Shown: piece after piece, positions 41,021-43,623 of the stretch | How the letters are laid out: every line of letters starts with the position of its first letter | How positions within the stretch are numbered: position 1 is the first letter of the stretch | Origin: a bacterium | GTDB taxonomy: Bacteria > Patescibacteriota > Saccharimonadia > CAILAD01 > BJGX01 | DNA: 43,623 nt | Reading direction: 5' to 3' | Assembly: GCA_023261595.1 (NCBI GenBank) | Contig: JAHFOQ010000007.1 | Span: 1 to 43,623, forward strand | Program-made: the position numbers and the translations under genes | Notes under the pieces: generated by a model | The model's input: the letters and a program-made list of their open reading frames with translations, nothing else | Database searches by the model: none | Told to the model about the DNA's origin: nothing

Positions 41021-41443
41021 TTAAACCTGCAGAATACTAAAACGATTACCTTCTGTGTCCATTGCTGAAACCCATAAACCAACACCAGGAATGTTTTGTG
41101 GTTCATTGGTATGTTTACCGTCTTTACCTTTTGACCCCAAAACTTTACCGCCAGCCTCTACTACATCTTTCATGGCGGCTTTTATATTATCTACAGAAAT
41201 AACTACAGACGGAGCTAGTGAAAGTGGATCTTCTGTCTTTTGGTAAAAGCCTCCATTAATAGCACCGGGTCTCGTTACCATATTATCTTTGTCAGTTTCG
41301 GCTGTTTGTGCCACAACGTAGTTACCCATTTCTGCTCCCATTTGCTGGGTCTTCCATCCAAAAACTGATTCATAAAACTTAATCATACGTGACTCGTCTT
41401 TATAACCCATTTCAAAATGTACGACTGGATTTGGTTTGCCCAT
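41021..41443 (-). CDS. VOC family protein
   Basis: 140 residues. NPVVHFEMGYKDESRMIKFYESVFGWKTQQMG, GAINGGFYQKTED and GVGLWVSAMDTEGNRFSILQV follow the VOC pattern (metal ligands His9 and the terminal Glu/Asn region). AGGA lies upstream. First gene of the pair with 40577. Confidence 0.9.
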   Translation of the reverse strand: MGKPNPVVHFEMGYKDESRMIKFYESVFGWKTQQMGAEMGNYVVAQTAETDKDNMVTRPGAINGGFYQKTEDPLSLAPSVVISVDNIKAAMKDVVEAGGKVLGSKGKDGKHTNEPQNIPGVGLWVSAMDTEGNRFSILQV

Positions 41444-41583
41444 AATTATTTATCCTACTTATGATTTATATTATAGCACCAGCTTTGGTTAAACGCCTTT
41501 TAATGTTAAAAACTAATACTCAGTTTTTATAGTTTTAACAATAGATGTAACAAGATCTATAAAGTTATATAAAGCAATACATA

Positions 41584-41736
41584 CTACCTCAGACATATGT
41601 CCGCAAATTCACCAGCTATATTATTATCACCCAATAACAACCTCTTCAACTCCCAAGGCCTACCTTTAATATTCTTAAGCCACTCAATTCTGTTTTTTGT
41701 TTCTTTAATTCAATCTTCAAAAGTTTGTTAGTTCAT
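41584..41736 (-). pseudogene. Small pseudogene with two in-frame stops
   Basis: One frame reads MN-stop-QTFED-stop-IKETKNRIEWLKNIKG, then RPWELKRLLLGDNNIAGEFADICLR and a final stop. The first stop is TAA and the second TGA; TGA could derive from Trp (TGG). A promoter-like TAAAAT ends 6 nt before the ATG with ACGACA 17 nt upstream of it. The family is not recognised. The rest of the 366-nt gap 41444-41809 shows no other gene. Confidence 0.55.
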
Positions 41737-41742
41737 GCCACT

Positions 41743-41803
41743 ATTTTAACTGTAGCGCCTACACTTGTCGTTTATTGATAGAAAATACTAGCTAAGGTAA
41801 TAT
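41743..41803. promoter_or_regulatory. Divergent promoter region with inverted repeat
   Basis: Rightward: TTGATA (41775-41780), 17-nt spacer, TAATAT (41798-41803), ending 6 nt before ATG 41810. Leftward: ACGACA, 17-nt spacer, TAAAAT (41743-41748), ending 6 nt before the pseudogene ATG. TGTAG-GCG-CTACA, an inverted repeat, sits in the leftward spacer. Confidence 0.6.
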
Positions 41804-41809
41804 ATATTT

Positions 41810-42121
41810 ATGACACAAGCAGAAATAGCTGGCGGTACAGTACATAAAATGCCATCCGATTTAAAGAATGCTCTCTTGGCTACTAGGGCAGCGCTAAAAA
41901 TATGGGAAGGTCTTACGCCATTAGCACGTAATGAATGGATTTGCTGGAATATTTCTGTAAAGCAGCCGGCTACAAGAATTGATCATATTAAGCGAACAAT
42001 TGTAGAGCTACAAGAAGGAAAGCGCCGACCCTGTTGTTGGATTGGCTGTATTCACCGTACAGACAAAGCCTTGAGTCCCTCTGTACAGGGAATACTTAAT
42101 AAGAAATCAAAGTCCTTGTAA
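41810..42121 (+). CDS. YdeI/OmpD-associated family protein (C-terminal type)
   Basis: 103 residues. DLKNALLATRAALKIWEGLTPLARNEWICWNISVKQPATRIDHIKRTIVELQEGKRRPCCWIGCIHR matches the helical domain of the YdeI/OmpD-associated family, sometimes annotated as bacteriocin protection. The N-terminal DUF1905-like domain of larger members is absent. Promoter TTGATA/TAATAT is placed so that the message starts at the ATG. Confidence 0.85.
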   Translation: MTQAEIAGGTVHKMPSDLKNALLATRAALKIWEGLTPLARNEWICWNISVKQPATRIDHIKRTIVELQEGKRRPCCWIGCIHRTDKALSPSVQGILNKKSKSL

Positions 42122-42131
42122 CTGGTTAGTT

Positions 42132-42482
42132 TTACTTTCGCAATATCTTTTCCATCGCTTTTCCTTTTGCTAGCTCGTCAATTAATTTATCGAGGTAGCG
42201 AATTTCTTGCATGGTTTTTTCTTTAATTTCTTCCACCCGAATACCACAAATTACACCAGTAATTTGTTTTCGTAATGGGTTTAGCCGGGGAGCTTCTTTA
42301 AAAAAGGTTTGAAGGTCAATTTGTTTTTCGAGCTGTATCTCTAGTTTTTTGTGATCATAGCCTGTTAGCCAACTGATTATTTCATCAACCTCAGCTTTTG
42401 TGCGACCTTTTCTCTCAACCTTGGCTATATAAAGTGGATAAACTCTTGCAAAGCTCATTGTGTAGAGTCGATTTTCTTTCAT
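42132..42482 (-). CDS. DUF2200 protein
   Basis: 116 residues. [37 protein letters not shown] and [43 protein letters not shown] fit the DUF2200 family, small cytosolic proteins of unknown function. An extended -10 TGGTATGAT (minus strand, -10 hexamer 42489-42494) ends 6 nt before the ATG. Confidence 0.9.
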   Translation of the reverse strand: MKENRLYTMSFARVYPLYIAKVERKGRTKAEVDEIISWLTGYDHKKLEIQLEKQIDLQTFFKEAPRLNPLRKQITGVICGIRVEEIKEKTMQEIRYLDKLIDELAKGKAMEKILRK

Positions 42483-42521
42483 AAACCAATCATACCAAGT
42501 AGCAATAGTAATTTGAACAGA

Positions 42522-42863
42522 TTATTGTTTTTTAAGCTTTTTTGCTACATTACTATTTAATTTTTTTCTCAAGTCTTCAAAGTAGGTTTTTTCTCCACGT
42601 ACCAACTCATCACAAAACGCTGCCACATCATTACCGGTTATTTCGAGTACATCCTTGCCATTTGCAGCACTTTCTTCGAACAGATTTATTAGAGTTCTAA
42701 ATGGATCAATTGTACTAATTCCTGTACTTTTCCACATATATTTCTTGATTTCTTCATACACTACCTGATAGTCACGAGGTAGAGCTTTAGCACGTTTTTC
42801 CATTGCTCTCCACTCTTTCTTATCATCTAAATCTCCGATTATTTTATCTAATATATTACTCAT
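42522..42863 (-). CDS. DUF1048 protein
   Basis: 113 residues. KKEWRAMEKRAKALPRDYQVVYEEIKKYMWKSTGI and VLEITGNDVAAFCDELVRGEKTYFEDLRKKLN match DUF1048. This family is regularly coded next to a PadR regulator, as here, with a 4-nt overlap. Helical, cytosolic; role unknown. Confidence 0.93.
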   Translation of the reverse strand: MSNILDKIIGDLDDKKEWRAMEKRAKALPRDYQVVYEEIKKYMWKSTGISTIDPFRTLINLFEESAANGKDVLEITGNDVAAFCDELVRGEKTYFEDLRKKLNSNVAKKLKKQ

Positions 42864-43183
42864 TCATTCTCCTTTAATTCATTAATTTTTGATGAAACAA
42901 AATCCCATTTTTTCCAGAAATTTCTTAATTCTATTCGACCCGCTTTAGTAAGACGATAAAACTTGCGAGGTGGGCCGATCTCAGATGAAACTTTCTCGGT
43001 ACTAACAAGATTATTTTTTTCAAGCCGAACTAAAATTGTATAAACTGTTCCTTCTACGATATCTGTAAACCCAAGCTTTCGAAGCTGTACGGTTATTTCA
43101 TAGCCATAGGTTTTTCCTCGTCCAATAATTTCAAGTACACAACCTTCTAATACTCCTTTTAACATTTCAGTATTGTTTTCCAG
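42860..43183 (-). CDS. PadR-family transcription regulator
   Basis: Winged-helix repressor: MLKGVLEGCVLEIIGRGKTYGYEITVQLRKLGF, VEGTVYTILVRLEKNNLVSTEKV and GPPRKFYRLTKAGRIEL. The track starts at ATG 43165, but no ribosome binding site fits there. A CTG at 43183, 7 nt after a perfect AAAGGAG, adds ENNTE before MLKG, which matches the usual PadR N-terminus. A rare CTG start is therefore proposed (107 residues). Overlaps DUF1048 by 4 nt. Confidence 0.88.
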   Translation of the reverse strand: MENNTEMLKGVLEGCVLEIIGRGKTYGYEITVQLRKLGFTDIVEGTVYTILVRLEKNNLVSTEKVSSEIGPPRKFYRLTKAGRIELRNFWKKWDFVSSKINELKENE

Positions 43184-43209
43184 ACCAATACTCCTTTCTG
43201 TAGATAATC

Positions 43210-43242
43210 TATATAGTATTACGTACTACTAGTATATAGTAT
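43210..43242. promoter_or_regulatory. Repeated element upstream of padR, likely operator
   Basis: TATATAGTAT occurs twice (43210-43219 and 43233-43242), 23 bp apart, around TACGTACTACTAG. Two turns of spacing and the place in the padR promoter suggest binding of PadR dimers to control its own operon. Confidence 0.5.
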
Positions 43243-43310
43243 CACAAAGTAGTAAACAATTCCAAGAGGAAGGGCAAGAATAAATATTTATTTTAAGTAT
43301 TTAAGCTAGA

Positions 43311-43623
43311 TTAGTTCGAACAACTCTGCATTCCTTCATCTAATACTTGTCCATTTATATTAATAAACTTCCAATTATATGAACCTTTGAACAGCTCAAG
43401 TTCTAATACCCCAAAGTCTGTGTTGTTAAAAAATGCACTGTTTTTTCTATTAGCCACTCTTTCGTAATGAGAATATCCACCAGAACCAACCACAAATTCT
43501 TGGATTCCCTCTTCACTTTTCTGACCATCCACTAATTGTTTGTCGAACCTTTCATAAATATGATCATGCCCATTCAGCACTATCTCTGCCTTCTTAGCTT
43601 GTAGTAACTTCCATGCATCCGGC
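43311..43623 (-). CDS. Metallophosphoesterase, C-terminal part (cut by window edge)
   Basis: The 5' end lies beyond the window; the frame is open to base 43623 (PDAWKLLQAKKAEIVLNGHDHIYERF). GHDHIYER is the last metal motif of purple-acid or alkaline-phosphatase-like calcineurin enzymes, followed by EFVVGSGGYSHYE and a beta-rich end (FGVLELELFKGSYNWKFININGQVLDEG). Probably exported, as in relatives that free phosphate outside the cell; no signal peptide can be seen here. The track's start at 43580 is a GTG inside the domain. Confidence 0.85.
   Translation of the reverse strand, partial: PDAWKLLQAKKAEIVLNGHDHIYERFDKQLVDGQKSEEGIQEFVVGSGGYSHYERVANRKNSAFFNNTDFGVLELELFKGSYNWKFININGQVLDEGMQSCSN

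Noticed and set aside
1-43623. Alternative genetic code with UGA as sense codon
   Set aside because: Genes such as pyrD end at TGA with a tight ATGA overlap to the next gene, and full-length proteins show no internal TGA. The pseudogene at 41584 has TAA as well as TGA.
1-43623. CRISPR arrays, insertion sequences and rRNA genes
   Set aside because: No regularly spaced repeats, transposase motifs with terminal inverted repeats, or rRNA-like stretches were seen on either strand.

Overview
The window looks like a chromosomal segment of a Patescibacteria/CPR bacterium, most likely an environmental member of Candidatus Saccharibacteria (TM7). This is inference from gene content: small genes, AT-rich DNA, a short malic enzyme, many small one-pass membrane proteins, and actinobacterial-looking accessory families. 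TGA works as an ordinary stop (for example at the end of pyrD), so the standard code applies and the UGA=Gly code of Gracilibacteria/Absconditabacteria does not.

Layout. 1-3.2 kb: two surface proteins on the minus strand that share one promoter and N-terminal membrane anchor; the complete one is phage-tail-fibre-like with a peptidase-S74 chaperone domain. 3.2-7.5 kb: ftsH, tilS, a DivIC/FtsB protein, a small membrane protein, and tRNA-fMet and elongator tRNA-Met. 7.5-10.6 kb: an ABC-2 exporter operon with a membrane metallophosphoesterase. 10.7-14.5 kb: pyrD-pyrC and pyrF-pyrE, two pyrimidine operons that share a near-identical 47-nt leader element at a fixed distance from the start codon. 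14.5-16.7 kb: small genes, tRNA-Ile2(CAU) and lexA with a GTTC-N7-GTTC SOS-box-like promoter element. 16.7-22.7 kb: membrane proteins, malic enzyme, an ExoD-like protein and an OmpR-type two-component system. 22.7-26.5 kb: a CrtC/AttH-like protein, a CruF-like (DUF422) protein and an anchored lipase. 26.6-29.6 kb: a membrane protein and a second ABC-2 exporter with two permeases. 29.7-32.5 kb: two anchored exoenzymes, a DUF4185-like propeller and a SASA-type esterase, arranged tail to tail and ending in a similar C-terminal motif. 32.5-43.6 kb: an accessory region of small stress-type proteins (DUF1801, GlsB/YeaQ, YtxH, DUF6496, KGG, CsbD, YggT, four VOC proteins, YdeI-like, DUF2200, PadR-DUF1048), a Crp/Fnr regulator, a glycosyltransferase, a PAP2-DAG kinase pair, one small pseudogene and a truncated phosphatase at the edge.

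How it fits together. The first half is mostly housekeeping: protein quality control, Ile2 tRNA maturation, division, pyrimidine synthesis and DNA damage control. The surface proteins and exoenzymes would suit an epibiont that attaches to, and feeds from, an actinobacterial host; that role is inferred. Many genes have a good -10 box ending 6-7 nt before the ATG, so leaderless transcripts seem common in this genome. No rRNA, CRISPR array, insertion sequence or prophage module was seen.
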